From: Haematobia irritans
Taxonomy: Eukaryota > Arthropoda > Insecta > Diptera > Muscidae
Assembly (NCBI RefSeq): GCF_050003625.1
Contig: NC_134397.1
Span: 224,440,537 to 224,504,536, forward strand
Length of the DNA: 64,000 nt
Reading direction: 5' to 3'
The notes beneath the pieces were generated by a model. It saw only the letters and a list, made by a program, of their open reading frames with translations. It was not told where the DNA came from and searched no databases. Both the position numbers and the translations under genes were made by a program. Below are positions 1 through 13,045 of the stretch, piece after piece. Positions within the stretch are counted from its first letter, which is position 1; every line of letters begins with the position of its first letter.

Positions 1-617
1 GACTTTCCTGGATTGCTTGTTCTGAAAAATCCCCTCCTATTAACTTACAATTGAATCACTACAACAGATTTATATCTTTCCAATAATACTAAATGTTCAA
101 AGAAGGCACACATACATACACACAAACATAAATGGCAGGGGTATATGTATACAGTGTACAAGCTCCAACACCATTACAACTTCGAATATATTTAAAGAAG
201 AATATGTTCTGTTCCTGCATAATCTTAACATCTTAATGGAGTCTTTCTGATTTTCCCTCTCCATGCTTTTTCTTTTTTGTTGTTTTTCCTATTTGTCTAA
301 TACACACACACACACATTTCCATTATCACTGAGGGTTCATGTAAGTGAGTTTGTCGAGCGTAATGTGTTCGTGTGAGTCCAAGTGAAAGAAAGACATTTA
401 TTGGATAATAGTACAAATTACCAACATAAAAGCTACATAATTTACTGCTTTTTCTATTGCTATTTGTAGTTTTTCTATCGTTTGTTTTTGAATATCTAGT
501 CGACGACGTCCGGTTGTTATGTTGAGTTGTATTGCATATGTTTAGTATGTAGAATTGTAGAAAAAATCATGTGGTAGGTAGAATTTACCTGACTTGGCAC
601 CAACTGACATCTTTTTA
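1..617. other. No gene seen; AT-rich DNA with short CA repeat
   Basis: No coding frame or recognisable repeat is visible. A short (AC)n run lies at about 300-316. The stretch has normal base complexity compared with the repeats to its right and may be single-copy intron or spacer. Confidence 0.5.
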
Positions 618-903
618 TTATCGTACGTACGAATCAAATGAGAGGACAAAGTGTTTCCATACCCGAAGAAGCGGTAGAAGTCTTCAGAAAACATGTTTGG
701 AGATGACCCAATCAGAGTGGCAAAAGTACTTCGACAGTTGATTCAAACGCTTGCAAAAGTGTATAGATCTTAATGTTCTCTAATCCCGAAATAGAAAAGG
801 CAACCCCTGGTGTCAATCAGTACTGCTCATTTCTATGCTCACCTCAATGCCAAAGAACTACTTAGAGAAGCTGTGGAAAACTCAGAAATGCCAGCAGCAT
901 TAC
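618..903. repeat. R1a, intact copy of a two-copy sequence
   Basis: The sequence from GTACGTACGAATCAAATGAG to the GCCAGCAGCATTAC motif recurs at 3574-3737 plus 5484-5555. R1b lacks about 47 bases that are present here near 728-775. No protein family is recognised. This copy is uninterrupted, so it serves as the empty site for the R6 insertion in R1b. Confidence 0.75.
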
Positions 904-1477
904 CCAGCAAAAATATTGGAAGTTGTTCCACAAACATTAATTTTAAAGCCCATCCCAGAATCCCCCATCGAATTTTTTCAACTTCTGATGCAGTCCTTTT
1001 GGACAAGTCCACAAACATTTCTTCTAAAGCCCATCGTGGGATCCCCCAATGATTTTTTCCACATCCGATGCAGTCCTTGTGGACAAGTGCACAAACATTT
1101 CTTCTAAGGCGCATATTGGGATCCCCCAATGATTTTTCCCCCAATGATTTTTTTCTACTTCCGATGCAGTCCTTGTGGACAAGTAATAGAAAGAACGCAA
1201 TCAGGCTATTTTAAGTGCAAATATTGGACAATTAAATTTTACAAAAAAATAAATGGAAAACTAATAAAAAAATTGAAAATTAATAAAAAAGTAAAACAAA
1301 TAATAATTTAAAAAAAATCATCCCCGCTGGGATTTGAACCTGTGCCGTTTGACTTTTTCGCTTGCATGGAAGTTCTTTTGAGAAGATTTTGCAGATTACG
1401 AGAATTTTTAATCTTTTTGTTGATTTTTAATGGAAAAAATATATTTATGCGAAAATATATGCCGAAAATAAAAAATA
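903..1477 (-). repeat. R7a, repeat with ~80-bp tandem units and a tRNA-like 3' part
   Basis: The left end reads CCCAGCAAAAATATTGGAAG. It is followed by about three direct units of ~80 bp (each with ACAAACATTTCTTCTAA, GGGATCCCCCA and GATGCAGTCCTT) up to about 1190. At 1318-1360 lies a T-arm-like segment (GGGATTTGAACCTGTG). The same module occurs in the opposite orientation at 44940-45343 and 47105-47592. It is probably non-autonomous and no coding capacity is visible. Confidence 0.7.
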
Positions 1478-3009
1478 ACAAGTAAGGAAAGTCTAAAGTC
1501 GGGCGGGACCGACTATATTATACCCTGCACCACTTTGTAGATTTAAATTTTCAATATCACATCCGTGTTGGGGGCTATATATAAAGGTTTGTCCAAAATA
1601 CATACATTTAAATATCACTCGATCTGGACAGAATTTCATAGACTTCTACAAAATCTATAGACTCAAAATTTAAGTCGACTAATGCACTAGGGTGGAACAC
1701 AATGTTACTAAAAAAATATGGGAAACATTTAAATCTGAAGCAATTTTAAGGAAACTTCGCAAAAGTTTATTTATGATTTATCGATATATATGTATTAGAA
1801 GTTTAGGAAAATTAGAGCCATTTTTACAACTTTTCGACTAAGCAGTGGCGATTTTACAAGGAAAATGTTGGTATTTTGACCATTTTTGTCGAAATCAGAA
1901 AAACATATATATGGGAGCTATATCTAAATCTGAACCAATTTCAATCAAATTCGGCACGCATAGCTACAATGCTAATTCTACTCCCTGTGAAAAATTTCAA
2001 CTAAATCGGAATTAAAAATTGGCCTCTGTGGTCATAGGAGTGTAAATCGGGCGAAAGCTATATATGGGAGATATATCTAAATCGGAACCGATTTCAACCA
2101 AATTTGGCAAGCACAGCTACAATGCTAATTCTACTCCCTGTGCAAAATTTCAACTAAATCGGAGTTACAAATTGGCCTCTGTGGTCATATGAGTGTAAAT
2201 CGGGCGAACGATATATATGGGAGCTATATCTAAATCTGAACCGATTTCAATAAAATTTGGCACACATGACTATATTACTAATTGTACTCCTAGTGCAAAA
2301 TTTCAACTAAATTGGGCTAAAACTCTGGCTTCTGGGACCATATTAGTCCATATCGGGCGAAAAATATATATGGGAGCTATATCTAAATCTGAACCGATTT
2401 CAATCAAATTTTGCAAACTTGACTATACTACTAATTGTACTCTTAAATTTGGCACACATGACTATATTACTAATTGTACTCCTAGTGCAAAATTTTAACC
2501 AAATTGGGGTAAAACTCTGGCTTCTGGGACCGTATTAGTCCATATCGGGCCAAAGATATATATGGGAGCTATATCTAAATCTGAACCGGTTTCAATAAAA
2601 TTTGGCACACTTGACTACAGTAGTAATTGTTCTTCTTGTGCAAAACTTTAAGCAAATTAGGGTAAAACTCTGGCTTCTGGGCCATATAAGTCTATATCGG
2701 GCGAAATATATATATGGGAGCTATATCTAAATCTGAACCGATTTCTTCCAAAATCAACAGGGTTATATTCTGAGCCAAAACACATACTTGTGCCAAATTT
2801 GAAGTCGATTGGACTAAAACTGCGACCTAGACTTTGATTACAAACAAATGTGCTCATGGACAGACGGACATGGCTATATCGACTCAGGAGCCCACCCTGA
2901 GCATTTTTGCCAAAGACACCGTGTGTCTATCTCGTCCCCTTCTGGGTGTTGCAAACATATGCACTAACTTATAATACCCTGTTCCACAGTATGGCGCAGG
3001 GTATAAAAA
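1478..3009. mobile_element. D2a, INE-1/DINE-1-like non-autonomous element
   Basis: The head reads ACAAGTAAGGAAAGTC, then a GC-rich hairpin and TATACCCTGCACCACTTTG. The far end is the inverted counterpart, ending in GGCGCAGGGTATAAAAA. The body holds tandem tiles of ~151 bp (e.g. starting near 2212 and 2363) built around TATATGGGAGCTATATCTAA. A GGACAGACGGACATGG block lies near 2858. The layout resembles Drosophila INE-1/DINE-1, which are Helitron/Helentron-related. Frames across the tiles are not genes. A second copy is at 52050-53546. The right flank is R6, the left flank is not. Confidence 0.75.
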
Positions 3010-3272
3010 GTGTTCGGTCGGAGCAGGGATTGAACCCACGGCCCTTTGTATGCAAGGCAGACATGCTAATCACAGCTCCACGTGGCAAAGAAATGTATGT
3101 TTCTGTTAAATAATGTTATGTTTGCATGGGCGCTGCAAACTATGCTATATAAATGTAACTTAAAACGATAATTATCTACTGGTGACTATAACAGCTACGT
3201 AGTCCAGTGGATAGTGTGTTGGCTTTCAAACTGTATGGTCCTCGGTTCGACTCTTCGTGCAGGCGAAAGGTA
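3010..3272. repeat. Divergent pair of tRNA-like units (X minus, Y plus)
   Basis: Unit X on the minus strand (about 3010-3090) has a B-box-like GGGTTCAATCCC and ends in GACCGAACAC next to an A/T tract. Unit Y on the plus strand (about 3190-3272) has an A-box-like TAGTCCAGTGGATAG and a B-box-like GGTTCGACTC. Both are too diverged to be called tRNA genes. Confidence 0.6.
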
Positions 3273-3573
3273 AAATTTAAAAATATTTATAAAAGTGAAT
3301 AATTTCTTCAACATTATTTGTATTACAGAAAAAGGTGCCAAGAACTAAAATATTTCGTGGAAGTGAAAATTACGAGTATGTTAGGCAATGAGCACAATCG
3401 TCTTTGGGAAAAATTCTTCCAAGCATATAATATTTTTGGCCAAAAATCTTCCAAACATATAATATGTTCACATAAAACAAACATATTAATGTTTCGGCAG
3501 TATCCAATAATATATGTGCTTCCTGCAAAATATGTTTGGAACATATGTTAAATAAGCGCTTGTTTTGAGGGTG
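3010..3573 (+). mobile_element. R6d, right half of an R6 element
   Basis: This matches the right part of R6a (4943-5483): two tRNA-like units, a spacer, then an arm rich in CATATGTT motifs ending in TTTTGAGGGTG with TA after it. The left half is absent and D2a takes its place. Confidence 0.75.
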
Positions 3574-4390
3574 TACGTACGAATCAAATGAGAGGAGAAG
3601 TGTTTCCATACCTGAAGAAGCGGTAGAAGCCTTCAGAAAACATGTTTGGAGATGACCCAATCAGAGAGGCAAAAGTGTTCTCTAATCCCGAAATAGGAAA
3701 GGCAACCCCTGGTAGCAATCAGTGCTGCTCATTTCTACACTGTTAGAAAAATATGTTTTTCATATGTTCCGATATAAACAAAATGTGTTTCGGGCACAAT
3801 TTTTAAACACAATATATTTAAGTGCAAACATGTAATGTTCCTAAACTAACACTAAATGTTTGGGACACATATGTTAATATGTTAGAATATATTATGTTTG
3901 GGGCATGAATGTTTCATAAAAATAATATGTGTGAATGTAAACATATATAAATTTACAAATTTCGAGTAAACATATATATCAAATCAAAAGAGAACAATTT
4001 CTGTGAAACTGCTTGTATGTTGTTTCGGAAAACTGTTTTATAATAAGGCCAAAAATTTGATATGCTTAAGTCTAAATATTATTTAATTTGAATACTCGTG
4101 TAAAGAGAATAGACATTCGGAAGCGGGCATTAAGTTCGAGTTTTGCTAAAAAATTGAAAAAGGATATTTTCTTTAAAATGAATTATTAAAGAAAAATAAA
4201 AGGCAAAACAGGCTCATTTTAGAACGATAATGCCAACTTAATACCAGCCTTAAGGGTAAAAATGAAATTAAGTACAAAACACGATAAGTTTTAAATGCAT
4301 TTAAAATGGTGTTAAATGCTAGTAAAAAACTGTTCACGGCTAACTAAATTTATTTAATTAAAAAAAAAAAAATAAATTTATGTGTATATT

Positions 4391-4629
<239 letters not shown>

Positions 4630-4939
4630 AATATTTATATATATGTATATATATATACATAAATATTTATGTATGTTTATACTCGACTCCACGTTCTTCT
4701 TTTGTTAGAGTTTTTGAATTCCTTCCAACATTTCAAGCGTTTATACCAAAAACAGTTTTTTGCTACAAAATTGTTATTTTTGCAATAAAAAAAAATTATC
4801 CAAAAGCTCAGTCCATTTCGTTTATATCAAGCACTGTTCTTTTCTGACTGTAAATCTTTAATAACACACATTTCGAAGTTTCATTGTAAAAATTTCATTT
4901 AATAATATAAAAATATAAATACAAAAATTAAAAAAAAAA

Positions 4940-5197
4940 TTGGTGTTCGGTCGGAGTAGGGATTGAACCTAGGACCTTTTGCATGCAAGGCGGATATGCT
5001 AACCACTGCTCCACGTGGCCAACAAATATATGTTTCTGTTGAATAATGTTTTGTTTGCATCGGCTCGTGGGCGCTGCAAACTATGCTATATAAATGTAAC
5101 TTTCTATTGGTAACTATAACAGCTACGTAGCCCAGTGGTAGTGTGTTGGCTGACAAATTGCATGGTTCCCGGTTCGATTCTCAGTCCAGGCGAAAGG
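4940..5197. repeat. Divergent tRNA-like pair in R6a
   Basis: X (minus, about 4943-5022) carries GGTTCAATCCCTACTCCG and abuts a run of A on the plus strand, i.e. oligo-T at its 3' end. Y (plus, about 5121-5197) carries TAGCCCAGTGG and CGGTTCGATTCTC. Same arrangement as the other four pairs in the window. Confidence 0.65.
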
Positions 5198-5555
5198 TAA
5201 AATTATAAAATTGAATAATTTCTTCAACATTATTTGTATTACAGAAAAAGGTGCCAAGAACTAAAAAAAATCGTGGAAGTGAAAATTATGTGAGGGAATG
5301 AGCATAATCTTCTTTGGGGAAAATTCTTCCAAGCATATAATATTTTTGGGCTCAAAATGCCTCACAACATATATGTTCACATAAAACAAACATATTAATG
5401 TTTCGGCAGTATCCACTAATATATGTGCTTCCTGCAAAATATGTTTGGAACATATGTTAGAGAAGCGATTTTTTCTGAGGGTGTATGCTTACCTCAATGC
5501 CAAAGAACTACTTAGAGAAGCTGTGGAAAACTCAGAAATGCCAGCAGCATTACTG

Positions 5556-5652
5556 ACAGGGAAAGGTTTTTTGGTGTTCAGTCGAAACCATGGATTGAAC
5601 CCATGAGACTGTGTATTCAAGGCGGGCATTGTAACCATCGCACCACGCTTGA
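5556..5652 (-). repeat. SINE head fragment (tRNA-like)
   Basis: The minus strand reads like the SINE head at 50517: GTGGTGCGATGGTTAC, then GGGTTCAATCCATGG, then TCGACTGAACACCAAAAA. Only the tRNA-related part is present. Confidence 0.6.
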
Positions 5653-6424
5653 TTGTTTTATTTAGTTTAGAAACGTACAAACTCTTTGTGTATCGTATCC
5701 AAAATACTGGTAGCATGTTATGGTAATGATCCCAGAAAACCTTAGCCGACCCTAGCTAACTGGCTTAGATAGAGTTCCATTCCAGAATTTTTTAAACGGA
5801 CCTCTTCTACAGACACATTGTATGGAAGTGTCTTAGGTATGGATGGATGGTCTACACTATATAAAGATGTCTTCTTGTTGCTTCGCTAAGAAATAATGAA
5901 TGAGTTCGTTGTATCATCATTAGAAAAACACATACATAGATATTTTATTCTCATACACACTGCTACAATCACTAGTATTTGTGTTTGTACAAGAGAGCAT
6001 TTATAGAAGAGTACTGGTGTAAATGTGATGATACAGATCTTTATTATGGTCATTTTGTTACAGTTTAATGTCAATGAGGGGAATGAGGGGATAGCTATCG
6101 GCTATCATAGCATCGAACTATCATTCGTAATGTCATTTAAGTATCAGTTTTTTATCCTTTGCGAAGTTTGGGTCATATAAGACTTTCTTTTTGGATATAT
6201 TGTAGTTCATTTTATTGCTTAAAGATGGGTTAAATACTGCCGAGTACGCTTGAATGCATTTTTATGTCAAAGGCATTATGTTGTGTACAATAATGCCATT
6301 TTTTTTGGAATACGAAGCGAATGTTTTCAGAGGAACGAAATTTTCTACAAACGAATTGCTATTAAAGCGAATATTTTATAAGAAAGTGTAATTTAAATTG
6401 TCTACAATTCCGTTGCCTATTTGG
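5653..6424. other. No gene seen
   Basis: AT-rich sequence with only short frames on both strands. No match to other parts of the window was noticed. Confidence 0.4.
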
Positions 6425-6690
6425 ATCCGGAAGTGATGCAAAATTGGCACAGAAGCGATGAATTTAACATGGGCATGTCATATGACGGATGTTTACCATT
6501 TCAACAGCCGTTGCACTGAATTTGCAGCACTTCTTAGGGTGTGATCCGAATTCGGTGCTTGGATGTGAAATAAAAAAAAATTGTGATATTTTCCAAATAA
6601 ATAATTTTTATACTTTTCAAAAAAACAAAAAAGTTTTCTAGAACGGATTTAGCATTTTTGTCGAAAAAATAAAAAAAATTGTACTGTATT
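6425..6690 (-). repeat. R4 copy, partial
   Basis: The inverted sequence matches 12790-13030 and 39720-39905: GTGATCCGAATTCGGTG, two GAAGTGATGCAAA-like segments and TTTCCAAATAAATAATTTT. No coding capacity. Confidence 0.65.
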
Positions 6691-6734
6691 ATTAATTCAT
6701 ATTCTGTTGCACACTTATGTTACTTGAAACAAAA

Positions 6735-8200
6735 ACAAGTTTATACGGCCGTAAGTTCGGCCAGGCCGAAGCTTATGTACCCTCCACCATGGATTGCGTA
6801 GAAACTTCTTCTAGACACTGCCATCCACAATCGAATTACTTGAGTTGCGGTAACGCTTGCCGATGGCAAAGTATACTAAAACCTCCTAACACAGTCTTCT
6901 ATAGAAATAAAATTTTGATAGATTATTTTTGGCTCGAGTTTCAACCATGATTATGAACCGATATGGACCAATTTTTGTGTGATTGGAGATCGGCTATATA
7001 TAACTATAGACCCATATGGACCAATTTTGGAATGACAATTAGCGGCCATATACTAACACCACGTTCCAAATTTGAACCGGATCGGATGAATTTTGCTCCT
7101 CCAAGAGGCTCCGGAGGTCAAATCTGGGGACCGGTTTATATGGGGGCTATATATAATTTTCAACCGATGTGGACCAATTTTTGCAGGGATGTTAGAGACC
7201 ATATACTAACACCACGTTCCACATTTGAACCGGATCGGATGAAGTTTGCTCCTCCAAGAGGCTCCGGAGGTCAAATCTGGAGAACGGTTTATATGGGGGC
7301 TATATATAATTATGAACCGATATGGACCAATTCTGGCACGGTTGTTAGAGACCATATACTAACACCATGTTCCAAATTTCAACCGGATCGGATGAAATTT
7401 GATTCTCCTTAAAGCTCCGCAAGTTAAATCTGGGGATCGGTTTATATGGGGGCTATATATAATTATGGACCGATATAATCCAATTTTTGCGTGGTTGTTA
7501 GAGACCATATACCAAAACCATGTACCAAATTTCAGCCGGATCGGATGAAATTTGTTTCTCTTTGAGGCTCCGCAAGTCAAATCTAGGGATCGGTTTATAT
7601 GGGGGCTTTATATAATTATGAACCGATGTGGACCAATTTTTGCGTGGTTGTTAGAGACCATATACCAAAACCATGTACCAAATTTCAGCCGAATCGGATG
7701 AAATTTGCTTCTCTTTGAGGCTCCGCAAGTCAAATCTAGGGATCGGTTTATATGGGGGCTATATATAATTATGAACCGATGTGGACCAATTTTTGCATGG
7801 TTGTTAGATACCATATAGCAACACCGTGTACCAAATTTCAGCAGGATCGGATGAAATTTGCTTTTCTTTTAGGCTCTGCAAGCTAAATCTGAGGGTACGT
7901 TTATATGGGGGCTATACGTAAAAGTGAACCGTTATGGCCCATTTGCAATACCATCCGACCTACATCAATAACAACAACTTGTGCCAAGTTTCAAGTAGAT
8001 AGCTTGTTTCGTTCGGAAGTTAGCGTGATTTCAACAGACGTACGGACGGACGGACGGACATGCTTAGATCGACTCAGAATTTCACCACGACCCAGAATAT
8101 ATATGTACTTTATGGGGTCTTAGAGCAATATTTCGATGTGTTAGAAACGGAATGACAAAGTTAATATACCCCCCCATCCTATGGTGGAGTGTATAAAAAA
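6735..8200. mobile_element. D1a, INE-1/DINE-1-like element
   Basis: The head has ACAAGT, then nested palindromes (TACGGCCGTA, TTCGGCCAGGCCGAA) and TACCCTCCACCATGG. The tail ends in CCTATGGTGGAGTGTATAAAA, so TACCC...CCATGG is inverted at the two ends. About five 152-bp tiles (starting near 7133, 7287, 7437, 7589, 7743) lie between. The GACGGACGGACGGACATG block and GACCCAGAATATATATG segment sit at 8040-8105. One residual M unit (CTATAGAAATAAAATTTTG) is at 6899. Confidence 0.8.
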
Positions 8201-8269
8201 AATTAAAATTACCCATTAAAAATATGGAAAAAGCTAGTTATAAAAAATTTAATTAAAATAACTTCTTGT

Positions 8270-8375
8270 GTAGTTAAAATAAAGAACATTTTTGGGAGGA
8301 CTTTTATGGAAGTGCTTTTAAAGTTGTGCCTTTAGAACAACTTCCAATTTTTTTTCTTGAATGTTAAAGAATATT
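8270..8375 (-). repeat. R4 terminal fragment
   Basis: Contains GGAAGTGCTTTTAAAGTTG, GAACAACTTCCAA and a T-run, the inverted counterpart of the R4 end at 12529 and 39467. Confidence 0.5.
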
Positions 8376-9405
8376 AGCTTCAAAAGTGATAGCTACCAAA
8401 ATACCGGGTGATTGTATATATAACCTCTTACTGGAAACAGTTTAACATATCACGATTGAATTACCTTTTATTACTATTTGAACTTTTTGTTTGAATATTT
8501 CTACTAACGAATTTTCGTAAATCTATATAACAATTACACACATAAATTGTGTGTTTAAAATAAACTGCTAAACTTTTTTCGAAATTAAATCGACAACCAA
8601 GGAATAAATCACTTGAATAAGCCGCAATTAGTAAATGACCCATAACATTAGATTGTATGCCATTATAAAATGTTAAGGAAATTTATTGAATAAATGAGAA
8701 AATAGTAAAATTTATAACAATAGTCATTTAATTTGGCACATCTAACCTCTATGACCTCCATACAATAGAGATGATGTCAAAATGTCCACACAAAAATGTA
8801 ACCACTTATACAAGCCAAACAGCTACAGAGCTAGTAGCCATATGGCCTTTCATTTGTTTCTATATTGAGTATGCTGAGAGAGAGCGAAAGAGAACGAAAG
8901 AGATTAGCAATTACCATAACAATATACGAATACAATGGAATATTACATATGGCTGTAATTGAGAAATTTTGTAAGTCGTTTAAATTTGTTTTGTGGCTTT
9001 ACAATAAATCAATAAATATTGAAAATAACCACAAGAAAAAGGAAAAACAACAATTCAATCAGGATTTTTTTCTATTATACACAATATAGAAATGCATGTA
9101 CTTGTTATGCCCTATCTATGTAAAGTTAATTGAATTATTTCTAACGTATGCATAAATACCTAAATCAGAGGGTGGTATGAGTATAATGGGAAAAGTGGAA
9201 ATCTTTTAATGGGATTTAATTAAATGACAAAATAAAGTTTACTCGAGTAACAATTGATGAATCTAATTTGATACGATTAGATATGAGTAGATCCAAAAAA
9301 TGATAAGATTCTAACTATATACTTACTATGGAATTATCGTTTGCGGGATGCAGCAATATGAATTTTAAATAAATTAGATCAATTAATTTCGTGATTGAAT
9401 CAGAA
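8376..9405. other. No gene seen
   Basis: AT-rich sequence with a short purine-rich (GA/GAAA) patch near 8876-8906. Frames are short and without recognisable domains. Confidence 0.4.
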
Positions 9406-9414
9406 ACAAGTATA

Positions 9415-10733
9415 AAAGGTTGGCTGATAAGTCCCCGGTCTAACAAAGAAAACACATTTTTTTTTGTCAAAATTCGTTTTTATTATTCAACATAGTTCCC
9501 TTCATTATAACGACCTTCCAATTTTTTGACACCATTTTGGTAGTACTTCGTCGGTTTTGCCTCAAAATAGGCCTCAGTTTCGGCGATCACCTCTTCATTG
9601 CAGCCAAATGTTTTCCCTGCGAGCATCCTTTTGAGGTCTGAGAACAATAAAAAGTCGCTGGGGGCCAGATCTGGAGAATAGGGGGGGGTGGGGAAGCAAT
9701 TTGAAGCCCAATTCATGAATTTTTGCCATCGTTCTCAATGACTTGTGGCACGGTGCGTTGTCTTGGTGGAACAACACTTTTTTCTTCTTCTGCCGCGATT
9801 TTGACCTTCAAACGTTCCAATAACGCCATATAATAATCACTGTTGATGATTTTTCCCTTCTCAAGATAATCGATACAAATTATTCCATGCGCATCCCAAA
9901 AAACAGAGGCCATTACTTTGCCAGCAGACTTTTGAGTCTTTCCACGCTTCGGAGACGGTTCACCGGTCGCTGTCCACTCAGCCGACTGTCGATTGAACTC
10001 AGGAGTGTAGTGATGGAGCCATGTTTCATCCATTGTCACATATCGACGGAAAAACTCGGGTGTATTACGAGTTAATAGCTGCAAACATCGCTCAGAATCA
10101 TCAACACGTTGTTGTTTTTGGTCAAATGTGAGCTCGCGCGGCACCCATTTTGCACAGAGCTTCCGCATATCAAAATATTGATGAATGATATTATCAACAC
10201 GTTCCTTTGATATCTTTAAGGCCTCTGCTATCTCGATCAACTTCATTTTATGGTCATTCAAAATAATTTTGTGGATTTTTTGATGTTTTCTCGGTAACCA
10301 CCTCTTTCGGGCGTCCACTTCGTTCACCATCCTCCGTCCTCATTTCACCACGCTTGAATTTTGCATACCAATCAATTATTGTTGATTTCCCTGGGGCAGA
10401 GTCCGGAAACTCATTATCACGCCAAGTTTTTGCTTCCACCGTATTTTTGCCCTTCAGAAAACAGTATTTTATCAAAACACGAAATTCCTTTTTTCCATTT
10501 TTTCACAATAACAAAAGTTGCTTCACAAAAGACGCTCTATCTCACAAACTAATTGACGTACAGACGTCAAATTTTGACACGAATCATTTGAAAGTTGGTA
10601 CTATATAAAAATAATATGCATTAATACTAGCGACGCCATCTATGTGTCAGGTTGGTACTATATAAAAATAATATGCATTTAATACTAGCGACGCCATCTA
10701 TGTGTCAGACCGGGGACTTATCAGCCATCCTGT
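9415..10733 (-). mobile_element. Irritans-type mariner, Himar1-like, full length
   Basis: About 1.32 kb. Left end AAAGGTTGGCTGATAAGTCC, right end inverted ACAGGATGGCTGATAAGTCC. TA at 9413-9414 and 10734-10735 is the target duplication: removing one copy restores the D1 head ACAAGTATATACGGCCG exactly. Both ends keep the GTCCCCGGTCT core typical of Himar1-like mariners. The internal gene is broken. Confidence 0.93.
9485..10508 (-). pseudogene. Himar1-like mariner transposase, frameshifted
   Basis: Known role of the family: cut-and-paste DDE transposase that binds the ends and inserts at TA. The minus strand starts at an ATG near 10508; a missing A in the following A-run shifts the frame at once. 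The next pieces are 10475-10254 (helix-turn-helix region, KGKNTVEAKTW), about 10290-9800 (second binding helix, WVPRELTFDQ, and the first catalytic Asp in MDETWLHHY), 9777-9680 (second Asp in HQDNAPCH), and 9716-9485 (third Asp in SPDLAPSDF, ending EGNYVE). All three DD34D Asp codons survive but sit in different frames. A few codons are lost before HQDNAPCH and near the C-terminus. It cannot make an active enzyme. Confidence 0.95.
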
Positions 10734-11054
10734 TATACGGCCGTAAGTTCGGCCAAGCCGAATCTTATGTACCCTCCACCATGCATTGCGTATAAACTTC
10801 TACTAAAGACGGTCATCCACAATTGAATTACTTGGGTTGCGGCCGATGGCAAGGTATCTTAAAACCTTTTAAAATCATCTTCTATATAGTACACAAAAGA
10901 AAGGTCGATTAAATATGTATATATTCAGTTCTTGACCGGTATATATAGGGACGAAATTACTACGAACCGATATGAACTTTTGTGTCTTAATTATAGAGCC
11001 AGAATTGAAATATGGGGGTCGCTTTTTATGGGGACTATATACAACTATGAACAC

Positions 11055-11440
11055 GAGTCTACCAAAAATGGTAGGTTGTTTGCTGTTTGGTAGATTAGTA
11101 GAATTCTTGATGTTTTGGAAGATTTTGCAGAATTTTCCTCTCCAACTAAGATATTCTTCATAAATTTTCTATAGAAATAACATATTGACAACATTTTTAC
11201 AGAAATACAATTTTTACATAATTTTCTATAGAAATACAATTTTGTCAAAATTTTCCATAGAAATAAAATTTTGACAAAATTTTGTATAGAAATTATATTT
11301 TGACAAAATTTCCTAAAGAAATAAAATGTTGTCTAAATTTTCTATAGAAATAAAATTTTAACAAAATTTTTTATAGAAATATAAAATTTTGACAAGTTTC
11401 TATGGCAATAACATTTTGGTAGATTATTTTTGGCTCGAGT
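11055..11440 (+). repeat. M1, minisatellite-bearing element inside D1b
   Basis: Left end: GGTAGATTAGTAGAATTC and CTCCAACTAAG. Body: about nine copies of the 30-bp unit TTTCTATAGAAATAAAATTT with TTGACAAAA. Right end: GGTAGATTATTTTTGGCTCG. This copy has both ends and so defines the element. Confidence 0.7.
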
Positions 11441-12082
11441 GGCAATCGTGATTTTTCTGTGATTGGGGATCGGATTATTTGGGGTCAATTTTGGCATGGT
11501 TGTTATCGGCCATATACTAGCGAAATGTACTAAATTTCAACCGGATCGGATGAATTTTGCTCCTCCAAAAGGCTACGGAGGTCAAATCTGGGGATTGGTT
11601 TATATAAGGGCTATATATAATTATGGACCGATATGGACCAATTCTGGCATGGTTGTTAGAGACCATATACCAACACCACGTATCAAATTTCAACCGGATC
11701 GGATGAAATTTTGTTCTCTTAGAAGATCCGCAAGCCAAATCTGGGGATCGGTTTATATGGGGCTATATACAATTATGGACCGATGTGGACCAATTTTTGC
11801 ATGGTTTTTAGAGACCATATACCAACACCATGTACCAAATTTCAGCCAGGTCGGATGAAATGTGCTTCTCTTACAGGCTCCGCAAATCAAATCTGGGGAT
11901 CGGTTTATATGGGGGCCATTAGCGTAGTTAGACAATTTTCCTAGGGGGGCTATAGCACCCCTGGCTAAAACTTTATAGACTGAACTTATAGGTTCAACTA
12001 ATGTTTTATTTCATAAAATTGAATAAAAAAATAGACATCAAAATAACTCGACAATCAATTTATAATAAAGCAACTAAAAGTA

Positions 12083-12513
12083 CCCTACGGGAAATTGGTG
12101 CAAATTGCCACTGACGGACCTATCACAGAACTGGTACCTTTGCTCCAGTTAGTTGCAATTTTCACATTTAGTGAAATAAAATTATCAGAATAACCTTTTG
12201 TTCGACATATTTCAAAAGTTTTTTTTTTCATTTCGGGTTCGATAGGAGCCCAAATTGAAAGAGATTTCTAAGAGTTTGTCCGATACTGGTTCCTGAGGAC
12301 CTGTTTATGGGTTGCTCCTGCTAAAGTGTCCCAGGACGTGTCCTTTGGGATGAGTTCAAGACGCGTCCTAAAATGTAAGTTTACTCCGTCAATGACACAC
12401 CCTTGTTAAAGTGGACGGTCCCTTCTATACATTTTGATCAGAACTGGGACTGGTCCATACACACCAGGGACTAGTCCTGTACCAGTTCTGTGGTTGATCC
12501 ATTTCCCGTGGGG
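12083..12513. mobile_element. 431-bp TA-flanked inverted-repeat MITE
   Basis: Starts CCCTACGGGAAATTGG and ends, inverted, CCCCACGGGAAATGG; both arms also hold CACAGAACTGGTAC. TA at 12081-12082 and 12514-12515. Non-coding and nested within the hAT-like element. Confidence 0.7.
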
Positions 12514-12527
12514 TAGTTCCACACTTT

Positions 12528-13045
12528 TCCCAGCAGAAAATTGGGAGTTGTTCTAAAGGCATAACTTTAAAAGCACTTCCAAGAATGTCTTCACAAAGAA
12601 GTTAACTATTTTAACACAGATAGTTTTTTTACTTCATTTTTTTATATTTTAATGCGTAATTTTTTGTTTTCTTTTTTCAAATAGTTTAAAAAAGAGTAAG
12701 AATAAATAAAATGGTACAAATTATTCAAATTTTGCCACAAAAATGCAAAATCCATTATAGAAAAATCGATAATATTTGAAAATATTCGAGGGAAAACGTT
12801 TCAAACAAGCGTTAGAATGCATTAAAAAAGTATAAAAATTATTTATTTGGGAAAATATCACAAAATTTTTAATTCACATTCAAAACACTGAATTCGGATC
12901 ACACCTTAAGAAGTGATGCAAATTCATTGCAACGGCTTTTGCAACGGTGGACATTCGTCCTATGACAAGTTCATATTACACTCATCGCTTCTCCGCCAAT
13001 TTTGTACCACTTCCAGACACAAAAAGAACATTTTCACTTCTTTTT
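12528..13045 (+). repeat. R4 copy
   Basis: Begins CCCAGCAGAAAATTGGGAG, continues with GGCATAACTTTAAAAGCAC, and ends with a block containing GAAGTGATGCAAATTCA and GACACAAAAAGAAC. It matches 39465-39910 and, inverted, 6425-6690. Confidence 0.65.

Noticed and set aside
839..1144. 101-codon minus-strand frame as a small gene
   Set aside because: It runs across the ~80-bp R7 tandem units, which also stay open in two plus-strand frames.
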